A stretch of 64,000 nucleotides of DNA from GCA-2731375 sp002731375 (lineage in GTDB: Bacteria; Pseudomonadota; Alphaproteobacteria; GCA-2731375). Under the pieces are notes generated by a model, which worked only from the letters and a program-made list of their open reading frames with translations, was not told the origin of the DNA and did no database searches. How positions within the stretch are numbered: the stretch's first letter is position 1; every line of letters starts with the position of its first letter. This document shows, in pieces, positions 53,257-61,928 of this stretch. A program made the position numbers and the translations under genes. The stretch is taken from positions 1 through 64,000 of the forward strand of contig JASMDX010000075.1 in the NCBI GenBank assembly GCA_030752605.1, written 5' to 3'.

Positions 53257-53676
53257 ATGAGCGACGATATTTTGAACCCACATAGTGCCCTGGTTTATAT
53301 CATGGTACTGGTCTCCGCCGCCGACAATGACATGACTGACCGGGAATTGAAACGCATTGGTGATCTGGTGCAAAACCTGCCCGTCTTCGACGATTTCGAT
53401 ACGGATGAACTGGTCCCCCTGGCTGAGGAATGCGCCGCCAAGCTGGGCCAGCCCGGCGGTCTGGATCAGGTGCTTGACCTGATCGTCGCCTCCCTGCCGG
53501 CGAAGTTGAGCGAGACCGCCTATGCCCTGGCCTGCGAGATTGCCGCCGCCGATCTGCATGTGGAGCAGGAGGAACTGCGCCTGTTGCAACAATTGCGCGA
53601 CAGCCTGCAACTGGACCGCCTGATCGCCGCCGCCATCGAACGCGGTGTTCGCGCCCGGCATACCAGTTTGGATTGA
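53257..53676 (+). CDS. TerB-like tellurite resistance family protein
   Basis: A 139-residue all-helical protein with the TerB-type layout: MVLVSAADNDMTDRELKRIGDLVQ (the DNDxxDRE acidic turn), then the ALACEIAAADLHVEQEELRLLQQLRDSLQL repeat of the acidic motif AADLHVEQEE. It would sit in the cytoplasm and possibly bind a metal. The start has AGGAGAACACC upstream. It overlaps the start of the MhpD-like gene (TTGA), so both are probably translated in tandem. Confidence 0.8.
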   Translation: MSDDILNPHSALVYIMVLVSAADNDMTDRELKRIGDLVQNLPVFDDFDTDELVPLAEECAAKLGQPGGLDQVLDLIVASLPAKLSETAYALACEIAAADLHVEQEELRLLQQLRDSLQLDRLIAAAIERGVRARHTSLD

Positions 53677-54506
53677 GCCAACAGCACCTTGCGGCCGACG
53701 AGAACCTGCGGAACTTTCCTTTGGACAATGCATCGCAACAGGAGCTTGCGCGGTTGCTGGCAACCTTGCGCCGGGAAGGCCGGCAGCAGAGCGGCCTTGA
53801 CCCAGTGTTGGTGCCGCCCAACAAAGCCGTGGCCTACGACGTCGCGAGAATGGTGGCCGAAGAATTGCGCTGGAAGGTCGCTGGATGGAAAATCGCTGCG
53901 ATCAAGGCGGAGATGCAACAGGCCTTGCGCACCGAAAGCCCGATTTATGGCCGGGTCTTCGCAGGACAAGTCAAGGCCTCGCCCCAGCACGTCGTGTATG
54001 CGGATTTGTGCAGCCCAATCCCGGAAGCCGAATATATGGCGTGCCTGGGCGATGACCTGCCGCCACGCGCCGTGCCCTATAGCGTTGAAGAAGTGACGGA
54101 AGCGGTAGCCTCCCTTCACCCGGGCCTCGAACTTGCCGAATGCCGCTTTGTCCATGACGAGCATTTTCCGCCGTTGGAGGCAATTCTGGCCGATGGCGCT
54201 GGTGGCAGCATGATCGTCCACGGCCCGGCCATCGAGAATTGGCGGGAACGTGATATTGCCGTCCAGCAGGTTGAACTTCGTTGCAATGGCAAGCCACGCC
54301 GCCAAGGCACCGCCGCCGACGCCCTGGATCACCCCATGGTCCCGCTGACCTGGCTGGCCAACGAACTGTCCCGGACCGGCATCGGCATGAAGGCCGGACA
54401 GATGATCAGCACAGGCACCCTGACCGGCATGCTGGCCCCCAAACCCGGCCAGACCTTCGTCGGGGATTTCGGGCAATTTGGCGCGGTTACTGCAACCTAT
54501 GAATAG
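53673..54506 (+). CDS. 2-keto-4-pentenoate hydratase family protein (MhpD-like, FAH fold)
   Basis: A 277-residue protein with AYDVARMVAEELRWKVAGWKIAAIKAEMQQAL, AEYMACLGDDLPPRA, HPGLELAECRFVHDEHFPPLEAILADGAGGSMIVHGP and HPMVPLTWLANELSRTGIGMKAGQMISTGTLTGM, all typical of the MhpD branch. Family members hydrate 2-keto-4-pentenoates in aromatic breakdown or act as decarboxylases. The start TTG at 53673 overlaps the preceding TGA; no strong ribosome binding site is seen, so coupled translation is assumed. A similar gene occurs at 61121. Confidence 0.85.
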   Translation: MSQQHLAADENLRNFPLDNASQQELARLLATLRREGRQQSGLDPVLVPPNKAVAYDVARMVAEELRWKVAGWKIAAIKAEMQQALRTESPIYGRVFAGQVKASPQHVVYADLCSPIPEAEYMACLGDDLPPRAVPYSVEEVTEAVASLHPGLELAECRFVHDEHFPPLEAILADGAGGSMIVHGPAIENWRERDIAVQQVELRCNGKPRRQGTAADALDHPMVPLTWLANELSRTGIGMKAGQMISTGTLTGMLAPKPGQTFVGDFGQFGAVTATYE

Positions 54507-54517
54507 GGTGTGGCATT

Positions 54518-54540
54518 AAAGGGGCGCGTCCCTTTCTTCC
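54518..54540 (+). terminator. Terminator-like hairpin after the MhpD-like gene
   Basis: AAAGGGG pairs with TCCCTTT around a CGCG loop, followed by a pyrimidine-rich CTTCC tail. It lies 12 bases after the stop of the 53673 gene and before the convergent small gene. The tail is short in T, so it is less convincing than the tRNA terminator. Confidence 0.5.
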
Positions 54541-54566
54541 TATTCCCTTTGGTATTCCTCCACCAT

Positions 54567-54863
54567 TTAACGAATTGAAGAATGTTCAAAGTTTGCCGAA
54601 CGAAGCGCCCCTCGAACCCATTCACCATCCTTTTCTAGTTCGCGCGTGGAACGACCTGTTTCGAGATAAGGTTCAATTAGCGGGTCTGCCCACTCCCGGA
54701 TTTCTTTCACTGCAATACAAGCTTGGGTAATCAGTCGGTCTTTGCATTCTTCAAAAGTGTCACCGCCGACAGCGCGAACAGTAAATGGAAAAGGACGAGA
54801 TTCGCCATTGATGTGGAGGGGGTAGGTCATCGTCGCATAGGACCAAATTCCTGATTTGGTCAT
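54567..54863 (-). CDS. Hypothetical protein
   Basis: A 98-residue open frame with no family recognised. It is soluble, with a strand-rich start (MTYPLHINGESRPFPFTVRAVGGD) and charged helices (CKDRLITQACIAVKEIREW, STRELEKDGEWVRGALRS). An ATG at 54830 could be the real start. No strong ribosome binding site. It lies between a terminator-like hairpin and a hydrolase gene on the same strand. Could be a chance frame. Confidence 0.35.
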   Translation of the reverse strand: MTKSGIWSYATMTYPLHINGESRPFPFTVRAVGGDTFEECKDRLITQACIAVKEIREWADPLIEPYLETGRSTRELEKDGEWVRGALRSANFEHSSIR

Positions 54864-55004
54864 GACCGCTAATTGGCACTTTTGTCATCCCGTCGTCCAC
54901 GTAAACTTCCAATAGCTCTAGCGATAACGCCCAACAGTGCACGTATATCTGGCTCTTCTGGCTTCGGATCGACAGGTAAGCTGTAGGCCTCCGACTTGTG
55001 TGCC

Positions 55005-55640
55005 TTAGGCTGATGTCAAGAACACGGCAGCAGCATCCATCGCCGCTTGCCAATTGCCATCCTGGGTGAAGCCGGAGCGTTTGCGCGGCTTCAGATCATG
55101 ATTGCCGTCAGGGCACCAATGGAACCGTATGGCGTTGGATAAGGTATAGCCTTCCACCTCCGCTCGGCTGCCGAGTTTGTCCCGCTCACCCTGAACAAAC
55201 AGGCTGGGCAGGGCCAAATCCGCCAGGTGCTCGGTGCGCAGCCGTTCCGGCTTGCCGGCGGGGTGAAAGGGATAACCCAGACAGACCAGGGCCTGGACTT
55301 CCGGCGCGTCCGGTTCGGCGGCCAGCAGCGAGGCCATGCGCCCACCCATGGATTTGCCGCCGATGGCCAGCCGCTCACCAACGCCCTCCTCGCGCAGCCG
55401 TGCGATGACCTCGCGCCAGGATTGCAATAGAATTGCTTGCCGGTCCGGTGGCGGTCTGTTGCCCGTGGCGCGGCGGGTTACCATATAGGGGAATTCAAAG
55501 CGCACCACTTTGATGCCTTGCTCACCCAAGCCTTCGGCGAAGGTTGTCATGAAGGGGCTATCCATGGCCGCGCCGGCGCCATGGGCCAGCACAAAGGTTG
55601 CTTCGGCTCCCTCGGGGCCGTCGTATAAGAAATTAGCCAT
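55005..55640 (-). CDS. Alpha/beta hydrolase of the KANL3/TEX30 type
   Basis: A 211-residue small alpha/beta hydrolase. FVLAHGAGAAMDSPFM gives the oxyanion region, the nucleophile Ser is in IGGKSMGGRMASLLAAE, Asp is in FVQGERDKLGS, and His in PDGNHDLKPRKRSG. ATG 55640 begins at the conserved part. Its start codon CAT on the plus strand overlaps the ATG of the divergent sterol-desaturase gene in CATG. Substrate unknown. Confidence 0.85.
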   Translation of the reverse strand: MANFLYDGPEGAEATFVLAHGAGAAMDSPFMTTFAEGLGEQGIKVVRFEFPYMVTRRATGNRPPPDRQAILLQSWREVIARLREEGVGERLAIGGKSMGGRMASLLAAEPDAPEVQALVCLGYPFHPAGKPERLRTEHLADLALPSLFVQGERDKLGSRAEVEGYTLSNAIRFHWCPDGNHDLKPRKRSGFTQDGNWQAAMDAAAVFLTSA

Positions 55641-56478
55641 GTCCGAGAGCATACTGCAAAACGAGGGCACAATCCGCCTGACTATTTTCTTGGGTGTTCT
55701 GGCCGGCATGGCGCTGTGGGAGCTTGCCGCCCCGCGCCGCATCCTGACCCAGAACAAGCCGTACCGTTGGTTCGGCAATCTGGGCATCGTGGTGCTGAAC
55801 ACCGCCCTGGGACGCCTGCTCTTTCCCATCCTGGCCGTGGGTGCGGCCTATTGGGCGGAGCAAAATTTCTGGGGGCTGTTCAATTGGCTGGCGCTACCCG
55901 GCTGGCTGGAGGTCGCGGTGGCTGCCGCCCTGCTGGATCTGACCGTCTATTGGCAGCACCGCCTGTTCCACAAGATCCCGCTTTTATGGCGCTTGCACCG
56001 GATGCACCATGCGGACCCGGATTTTGACGTTACCACGGCGCTGCGCTTTCATCCCTTGAAAATCGCCCTTTCCATGCTGATCAAGCTGGGTGCGGTGGCG
56101 ATCCTGGGACCCGCCGCATTGGCCGTGCTGATATTCGAGGTGCTGTTGAATGGCACCGCCATGTTCAACCATGGCAACGTGCGCTTGCCTCTTGGACTGG
56201 ACCGTTGGTTGCGTCTGTTGGTGGTAACGCCGCATATGCGCCGGGTGCATCATTCCGTTGAGGCAGGGGAATACAACAGCAATTTCGGCTTCAATCTGCC
56301 TTGGTGGGACCGCCTGTTCGGATCCTACCGGGCTCAGCCGGTGCTGGGTCATGATGAAATGCGGATCGGCCTGCCCGAATACGGTGGCGGCATTTGCGCC
56401 AATCTGATCTGGATGCTAGTGCTTCCCTTCAAGCCGCTGCAGGCTGAATCGCAAGGAATTGAACATGACCAAGGTTGA
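55639..56478 (+). CDS. Sterol desaturase/fatty acid hydroxylase family protein
   Basis: A 279-residue integral membrane di-iron protein. Histidine clusters appear in order: HRLFHKIP, LHRMHHAD, and HMRRVHHSVEAG, with FNHGNVRLPLG between. Four hydrophobic segments are visible (for example FLGVLAGMALWELA near residue 20). The family hydroxylates or desaturates lipids using O2. ATG 55639 lies in the CATG shared with the divergent hydrolase. It overlaps the CobW-like gene by 14 bases. The substrate lipid is not known. Confidence 0.88.
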   Translation: MSESILQNEGTIRLTIFLGVLAGMALWELAAPRRILTQNKPYRWFGNLGIVVLNTALGRLLFPILAVGAAYWAEQNFWGLFNWLALPGWLEVAVAAALLDLTVYWQHRLFHKIPLLWRLHRMHHADPDFDVTTALRFHPLKIALSMLIKLGAVAILGPAALAVLIFEVLLNGTAMFNHGNVRLPLGLDRWLRLLVVTPHMRRVHHSVEAGEYNSNFGFNLPWWDRLFGSYRAQPVLGHDEMRIGLPEYGGGICANLIWMLVLPFKPLQAESQGIEHDQG

Positions 56479-57520
56479 GGTTGATAGCCTGCCCGTATCC
56501 GTGATCACGGGCTTTCTGGGCAGTGGCAAGACCACCCTGTTGAACCGTTTGATTCAGCATCCGGGCATGGCCAAAACCGCTGTGGTAATCAACGAGTTTG
56601 GCGAGATCGGCATCGACAACATGCTGGTGGAAAGCGTCGATGATGATGTGGTCTTGATGTCCAGCGGCTGTCTGTGCTGCACCATTCGGGGTGAATTGGT
56701 GGATACCTTGAAAAGTCTGTTCACCCGCCGCGCCAAACAGGAAATTCCGGATTTCGAGCGTCTGGTGATCGAAACCACGGGCTTGGCCGACCCCGCGCCC
56801 ATCCTACACACCCTGATGGCCGATCCGTTCCTTATGGGCCGCTACCGCCTGGACGGCGTCATCTCGACGGCGGATGCGATGTTGGCGGCGAATACCATGG
56901 AGAAACATGCCGAGGCAATAAAGCAGGCCGCGGTGGCCGACCGTATCGTTATTACCAAGTCGGATCTGGCCGACGACGGCGCCATCGAGGCGTTGGAGGG
57001 ACTACTAAGCGGACTAAACCCGGCGGCCCATATTCACCGCGCCGCCCATGGCGAGATTGATCCAGCACTTTTGTTCAATGCCGGCCTGTATGACCCGGAA
57101 ACCAAATCCCTGGATGTGCAGCGCTGGTTGTCTGCGGAAGCCTATGAAGAGCCGGACGGGCACGGGCATGATCATGGCCATGAGCATGACGTAAATCGCC
57201 ACGATGATCAGATCCAGGCCTATTGTGTTTATCTCGACGAGCGTCTGCCTTGGGATCAGATCGCCAGCTGGCTGGAACTGCTGACCACCTATCGTGGCGA
57301 TGATATTCTGCGCATCAAGGGCATGCTGAACGTGGCGGAAAGCGAGACGCCCATCGTGGTCCATGGCGTGCAGCATATGTTCCATCCGCCGGTACAGTTG
57401 GACGAATGGCCCGATGACGACCATCGCTCCCGCATTGTCTTCATCACTCGTGGCCTGGATCGGGAGGTAGTGGAAAACATGCTGATAGCGCTGACTCAGA
57501 AAGAAGGCTCAGCCGTCTAG
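56465..57520 (+). CDS. CobW/Zn-metallochaperone-type G3E GTPase
   Basis: A 351-residue P-loop GTPase. Walker A VITGFLGSGKTTLLNRL at residues 10-26, the metal-binding GCLCC in LMSSGCLCCTIRGEL, and the NKxD-like TKSDLADD are all present. A His-rich loop (DGHGHDHGHEHD) fits zinc or cobalt storage. The C-terminal CobW domain is LLTTYRGDDILRIKGMLNVAESETPIVVHGVQHMFHPP. It delivers a metal to a target protein. ATG 56465 overlaps the sterol-desaturase stop, so coupled; the di-iron neighbour is a conceivable target. Confidence 0.92.
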   Translation: MTKVEVDSLPVSVITGFLGSGKTTLLNRLIQHPGMAKTAVVINEFGEIGIDNMLVESVDDDVVLMSSGCLCCTIRGELVDTLKSLFTRRAKQEIPDFERLVIETTGLADPAPILHTLMADPFLMGRYRLDGVISTADAMLAANTMEKHAEAIKQAAVADRIVITKSDLADDGAIEALEGLLSGLNPAAHIHRAAHGEIDPALLFNAGLYDPETKSLDVQRWLSAEAYEEPDGHGHDHGHEHDVNRHDDQIQAYCVYLDERLPWDQIASWLELLTTYRGDDILRIKGMLNVAESETPIVVHGVQHMFHPPVQLDEWPDDDHRSRIVFITRGLDREVVENMLIALTQKEGSAV

Positions 57521-58218
57521 GTTGGCGGCCTTCCAGTCTTCATAAGCCTGCAAAGTCGCGGCATTGGGCGGATAGGTGCCTATGGTGGGATGGCCGGCTT
57601 CGACCCGCGATTTAAGAAAACCTTCCAACCGTTCCTGTTCCGAGCCGTCGTTGGCGACTTCCTCGGCCATGGCTTGTGGTACGACCACGACGCCATCGCT
57701 GTCCCCGACCAGCACATCGCCTGGCAGGACCGCGATGCCACCACAGGCGATGGGGCGCTGTAAATCCGCACCAAAATGGACATTTAGACTGGCTGGCGCA
57801 GCGCTGCCGGCGCAAAAAACCGGTAGTAATCCGGCTGCCACCTCAACCCCGTCCCGGACGGGTCCGTCACTGATTACCGCCGCGATACCCCGCTCCTGCA
57901 ACCGTGCCGCCAAAATGTCGCCGATCACGCCGGCGCTTAGTTCGCCACGGGCATCGATGACCATGGCGTGGCCTGGGGGATGTCTTCAACCGCCTTACGC
58001 GGCGGGTACTCCGGGTCGCCCAGCACCTCCACACGGGACAAATCCTCGCGCATGGGTATAAATCGAAGGGTATAAGCCAAAGCGGCGAAGCGGCAATTCT
58101 CCGGATCTAGGGGCCGGGCGCCAACAATGAAACAATTGCGCAGGCCGCGTTTTAGCAATTGCATGGTCAGCGTTACGGTCGAAATGCCCTCGAATAGCTG
58201 CAATACCTCTGGTTTCAT
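57509..58218 (-). pseudogene. RraA/dimethylmenaquinone methyltransferase-like protein, frameshifted
   Basis: Two overlapping frames together form one RraA-like protein. Residues 1-85 (MKPEVLQLFEGISTVTLTMQLLKRG, GARPLDPENCRFAALAYTL) are in the first frame, up to AVEDIPQ, and the second frame continues from MVIDARGELSAGVIGDILAARL to the end. Intact proteins read AVEDIPPGHAMVIDARG. Adding one C to the five-C run (57975-57979 as G on the plus strand) restores that. Such proteins are usually aldolases (4-carboxy-4-hydroxy-2-oxoadipate) or RNase E regulators. It overlaps the FAH gene upstream by four bases, so both are coupled. Confidence 0.82.
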
Positions 58219-59396
58219 AGCAGGTTCCGAGCCGATAAATTAGCCAGCAGGGCACCGACGCCGAAGGTCCAGGGCGGGATCTTGTCCGTATGGTTGATCT
58301 GATTGGTCAGGCTGCCCAACAGAGGGTTGGCGATGGTGACTATATCGCCCAGATGATGGGTAAAGCCCTGGCCGGGGGCGTCGCGGTCCTCGGTGGGGGC
58401 GAACATGGTGCCTGTGAACAGCAACAAACCGTCGGGAAAATGATTGTGCGGCCCACAGGCATAGGTGGCCAGGTCGGCCAGATCGCGGCTGATTTCGGCA
58501 ATCGAGGAGCTGCCTTGCAATTCGAAGCCATCGCTGCCTGAAACCCAAAGGCTAATGTCCATGGCGCGGACATGGCCGAGGTTGAAACCGTCATCAAACA
58601 GGCGGATGAATGGTCCCACGGCGCAGGAGGCGCGGTTGTCCTTGGCCTTACCCAGCAACAATGCGCTGCGGCCCTCGAAATCCCGTAAATTAACGTCGTT
58701 GCCCAGGCAGGCGCCAACAATACGGCCGTCCGGCGCAATGGCCAGGACGATTTCCGGTTCCGGGTTGTTCCAGGAGGATTTGGGGTGGATGCCGATCTCG
58801 GCCCCGATGCCAACGGCGGCCATGGGTTGGGATTTAGTGAAGACCTCCGCATCCGGGCCGATGCCGACTTCCAGGTATTGTGACCATAGGCCCCGTTCCT
58901 CCAAGACCGCCTTGACGCGGGCGGCTTCTTCGGAACCCGGCGCGATATCCGCCAGGGACTGGCCAATCTCGGCCCCAATGGCGTTGCGGATCTCTGCCGC
59001 CTTGTTCGGATCGCCTTTGGCCTGTTCCTCGATCACCCGTTCTAGCATGGAACTGACAAAGGTCACGCCACAGGCCTTTAGCGCTTGCAGGTCTGCCGGT
59101 GCCAGAAAATAGGGTTGCTCGGAATCCCGGTTATCGTGGGCGCCGTTGGCGAGCATTGCCTCTACATCGCCCAGGCGCACGCCCTTGCCTTCAATGGCGG
59201 CGGCCGCCGGATTTTCCATGGCCAGCAATCCCGAGAGGGTGGGCGAGACAGACAATAGATCAAAGACGCCGTCGTCGCTGACCAGGACCGGTGTTGGCCC
59301 ACCCCAATCGCCCGGCAGCCAGACGCGGCCGACAAAGCATCCGGCCAGACCATCTTCGGGCAAGGTATTCGCGGCGGTGAGTGAAATCTGGGTCAT
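58215..59396 (-). CDS. Fumarylacetoacetate hydrolase family protein
   Basis: A 393-residue FAH-fold enzyme. The metal site is WNNPEPEIVLAIAPDG with downstream ACLGNDVNLRDFEGRS, and the substrate section LLLFTGTMFAPTEDRDAPGQGFTHHLGDIV is typical. The first 120 residues form the N-terminal domain. Such enzymes act on 2-oxo acids or acylpyruvates. ATG 59396 has GAGGAAAC upstream; the longer frame to 59651 is not used. Coupled (ATGA) to the RraA-like pseudogene, so the pair may have been a lyase/hydrolase unit. Confidence 0.88.
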   Translation of the reverse strand: MTQISLTAANTLPEDGLAGCFVGRVWLPGDWGGPTPVLVSDDGVFDLLSVSPTLSGLLAMENPAAAAIEGKGVRLGDVEAMLANGAHDNRDSEQPYFLAPADLQALKACGVTFVSSMLERVIEEQAKGDPNKAAEIRNAIGAEIGQSLADIAPGSEEAARVKAVLEERGLWSQYLEVGIGPDAEVFTKSQPMAAVGIGAEIGIHPKSSWNNPEPEIVLAIAPDGRIVGACLGNDVNLRDFEGRSALLLGKAKDNRASCAVGPFIRLFDDGFNLGHVRAMDISLWVSGSDGFELQGSSSIAEISRDLADLATYACGPHNHFPDGLLLFTGTMFAPTEDRDAPGQGFTHHLGDIVTIANPLLGSLTNQINHTDKIPPWTFGVGALLANLSARNLL

Positions 59397-59546
59397 TTGG
59401 TCTGTTTCCTCAAGAGCTTCCCGGCATTCATGGCCGCCAGTATGGCAATAGCGGGGCCAAGGGGGAAGCGGCAAAGAAGTTGTTGGACCCCGGGCAAAGC
59501 GGCTACATTTGTCCGCACGGCCCCAGATTAACGTAAGGACAACGAA

Positions 59547-60053
59547 ATGCCCGCCAATGCCCGCCTTATTGCAGCGCTTGCCGCTGTTTTGTACCTTTTC
59601 ACTTCGCTGGTCCCGGCGCAGGCCATTTCGGCGCGAGAAAAGGACTTTCAAGATTGGCGCCTGCGTTGCGAGCGCAAGAGCGACAATGATCCCGAACGCT
59701 GCTTTATCATGCAGATCGCCAAGGCCTTGAAGAACAAACGCGATATCCTGCGTATCGGAGTGCGCTACCTGGAACCGGAAAAACCGGCCATGATATTTCT
59801 GACTCTGCCCTTGGGGATTTATCTGCCCGATGGTTTGCTGTTTCTGGTCGATGGGGGCGAGATCCTAAACATACCGGTGGAAATCTGCATGGCCAATGGT
59901 TGCCACACGCGCATGGCGCTGGAAGGCGCTTTGTTGAAAACTCTAAAAGGCGGGCGTCAGGCCACCTTGACCTTTTATGATGGCCAGCAGCAAAAGATCA
60001 CTGTGCCGATTTCCTTGGCCGGGTTTACAGCCGCCTATGCCGCCTTAAAATAA
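59547..60053 (+). CDS. Invasion-associated locus B (IalB) family protein
   Basis: A 168-residue secreted protein with signal peptide (MPANARLIAALAAVLYLFTSLVPAQA), and the FQDWRLRCERKSDNDPERCFIMQIA and VEICMANGCHTRMALEG segments of the IalB family. The four Cys of the mature protein (RCE, RCF, ICM, GCH) are usual disulfide partners. The fold supports export to the periplasm; the role outside Bartonella is not known. No neighbour suggests a job. Confidence 0.85.
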   Translation: MPANARLIAALAAVLYLFTSLVPAQAISAREKDFQDWRLRCERKSDNDPERCFIMQIAKALKNKRDILRIGVRYLEPEKPAMIFLTLPLGIYLPDGLLFLVDGGEILNIPVEICMANGCHTRMALEGALLKTLKGGRQATLTFYDGQQQKITVPISLAGFTAAYAALK

Positions 60054-60077
60054 GCAAGAAAATAGGGAGAAATGATT

Positions 60078-61115
60078 ATGACAGAGACACCAGCAATAGA
60101 CCCCACGGATCTGATGTGGGAATACCTGAAAGGCTTCCACGCCGTGCATCATATGGCGATCGGCAACGAACTGGGCCTGTTTGCCAAGATCAACGAGGCC
60201 GGGGAGGGCGGTCGCACGCCGGCCAGTCTGGCGGCGGATTTGGATCTTCACGGGCTCTACGTCGATGTCTGGTGCAAGACCGGTTATCACTACGGCCTGC
60301 TGGAAGAGGGCGAGGCGGGCTGTTTTGTTCTGGCCGAGATGATGGATAAACTATTGGTGAATGCCGGCGATCCGCGCAATTTGGCGCCGCTTATTTCTTC
60401 GACGGTGAATTATGGCAGCGATGATTTGCGTACATATGCCGAGAATTTCAGGACCGGCGGGACGCATCGTTTTCAGGAACATGGTGATGATTTTTCACGC
60501 CATGTGGGCGATTCCACGGCGGGTTTCCATACCGTCGTGGCCCGGCGCATGCTAGGTGGCATCCCCGGCCTGAAGGGCAAGTTGGAAGCTGGCGCCAAGG
60601 TGCTGGATGTGGGCTGCGGCATCGGTGGCCTGATGATGAAGGTGGCCCAAGCTTGGCCCAATTGCGAATGCGTCGGTGTTGATATCGATCCCCATGGCGT
60701 ACAGCAGGCCCGTGCCAAGGTCGCGGCCTCGGACGTGGCCGACCGGGTCACGGTGGAAGCCGTGGGCTCAGACGGGATTGGCCATGATGGTGAATTCGAT
60801 CTGGCCATCATGTTCGAAGTGTTGCACGAGATTGACGATGGCATCCGCCCTGATGTTATCAAGGATGTTGCGAAATCCCTGAAGACTGGCGGGGTAATGT
60901 TCATTCTGGATGAAACCTATCCATCCGATCTCTCCGGCTTGCGTGATCCCAGTTATAACTTCGCTGTTCAGACGCAATTCAATGAGTTGATCTGGGGCAA
61001 CGTGGTGCCGACCATCGAGATGCAGCGTGAGTTGTTCGCCGGCGCCGGGTTGAAGGAAGTTGCCCGCGAGCCCATCGGTGGCATCTTCACTATGTTGGTC
61101 GCTGTGAAGGAGTAG
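60078..61115 (+). CDS. SAM-dependent methyltransferase (O-methyltransferase type)
   Basis: A 345-residue methyltransferase. An N-terminal winged-helix-like region (residues 10-110) precedes the class I fold with motif I VLDVGCGIGGLMMKVA and GVDIDPHGVQQARAKV; DLAIMFEVLHEIDDG and GGVMFILDETYP follow. ATG 60078 has GGGAGAA at proper distance, better than ATG 60072. It begins a plus-strand run (methyltransferase, MhpD-like, CoA ligase, then a dehydrogenase) separated by 5-13 bases before the gap. Target substrate not evident. Confidence 0.85.
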   Translation: MTETPAIDPTDLMWEYLKGFHAVHHMAIGNELGLFAKINEAGEGGRTPASLAADLDLHGLYVDVWCKTGYHYGLLEEGEAGCFVLAEMMDKLLVNAGDPRNLAPLISSTVNYGSDDLRTYAENFRTGGTHRFQEHGDDFSRHVGDSTAGFHTVVARRMLGGIPGLKGKLEAGAKVLDVGCGIGGLMMKVAQAWPNCECVGVDIDPHGVQQARAKVAASDVADRVTVEAVGSDGIGHDGEFDLAIMFEVLHEIDDGIRPDVIKDVAKSLKTGGVMFILDETYPSDLSGLRDPSYNFAVQTQFNELIWGNVVPTIEMQRELFAGAGLKEVAREPIGGIFTMLVAVKE

Positions 61116-61120
61116 CGGTC

Positions 61121-61915
61121 ATGGCATCCGACCCCATCAGCGGTGCCGCGCGCTATCTGTTCGACGCCGCCCAGGCCAAGGAACAGGGCGCGCCGTTGCC
61201 GAGCGATCTGGCGCCCGCAGATGTGGCAACGGCCTATCTGGTCCAAGACATGCTGCAGGCCTTTTGGACCGAGTCCGGCGCCGGCGAGGTGGTGGGATGG
61301 AAGGTCGCCCTGACATCCAAGGTAATGCAGGAACTGGTTGGCGTGGCGCAACCTTGCGAGGGCGCGATTTTTGCCTCCCGTATGCATCATGGCACCGCCA
61401 GTCTAGCGCATGACAGCCTGGTCAATATCGGCGTGGAGTCTGAGATTGCCGTGCGCATTGCCCATGATCTGCCGGCGTTGGATGGCCCCTACGATCAGAA
61501 CAATATCGCCGAGGCTGTGGCGGCTTGTATGGCCGCTATCGAAATCGTCGACGACCGGGCCATCGACTACAGCCTGGTCGATGCGCCGCTTCTGATCTCT
61601 GACAATTCCTTCAATGCTGGCTGCATCCTGGGTGAAGAGGTCACGGCCTGGCAGGATCTGGATCTGGCGGCATTGCCGGGCCGCATGCTGATCAACGACG
61701 AGGTCGTGGGTGAAGGCGTTGGCCGCGATGCCTTGGGCCATCCCCTGGTGCCGCTAGCCTGGCTGGCCAACAACCTGAATGAACGGGGGACCATGTTGCG
61801 GGCCGGCGACGTGGTTCTGACCGGCTCTATCGTTGCCACCAAATGGCTGCAACCGGGTGATCATATGGTCAGCGAAGTTGATGGTCTGGGCCGGGCCGGT
61901 CTGACCGTGACTTAA
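61121..61915 (+). CDS. 2-keto-4-pentenoate hydratase-like protein (MhpD/FAH fold)
   Basis: A 264-residue hydratase or decarboxylase. Seen: VVGWKVALTSKVMQELVGV, SEIAVRIAHDLP, IEIVDDRAIDYSLVDAPLLISDNSFNAGCILGEEV and RDALGHPLVPLAWLANNLNERGTMLRAGDVVLTGSI. This is the standard MhpD pattern and is a full-length relative of the copy at 53673. Its position 5 bases after the methyltransferase and 13 bases before the CoA ligase puts it in one transcript. Likely acts on a 2-oxo acid made from a ring-cleavage product. Confidence 0.87.
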   Translation: MASDPISGAARYLFDAAQAKEQGAPLPSDLAPADVATAYLVQDMLQAFWTESGAGEVVGWKVALTSKVMQELVGVAQPCEGAIFASRMHHGTASLAHDSLVNIGVESEIAVRIAHDLPALDGPYDQNNIAEAVAACMAAIEIVDDRAIDYSLVDAPLLISDNSFNAGCILGEEVTAWQDLDLAALPGRMLINDEVVGEGVGRDALGHPLVPLAWLANNLNERGTMLRAGDVVLTGSIVATKWLQPGDHMVSEVDGLGRAGLTVT

Positions 61916-61928
61916 GGTTGGATGTGAT

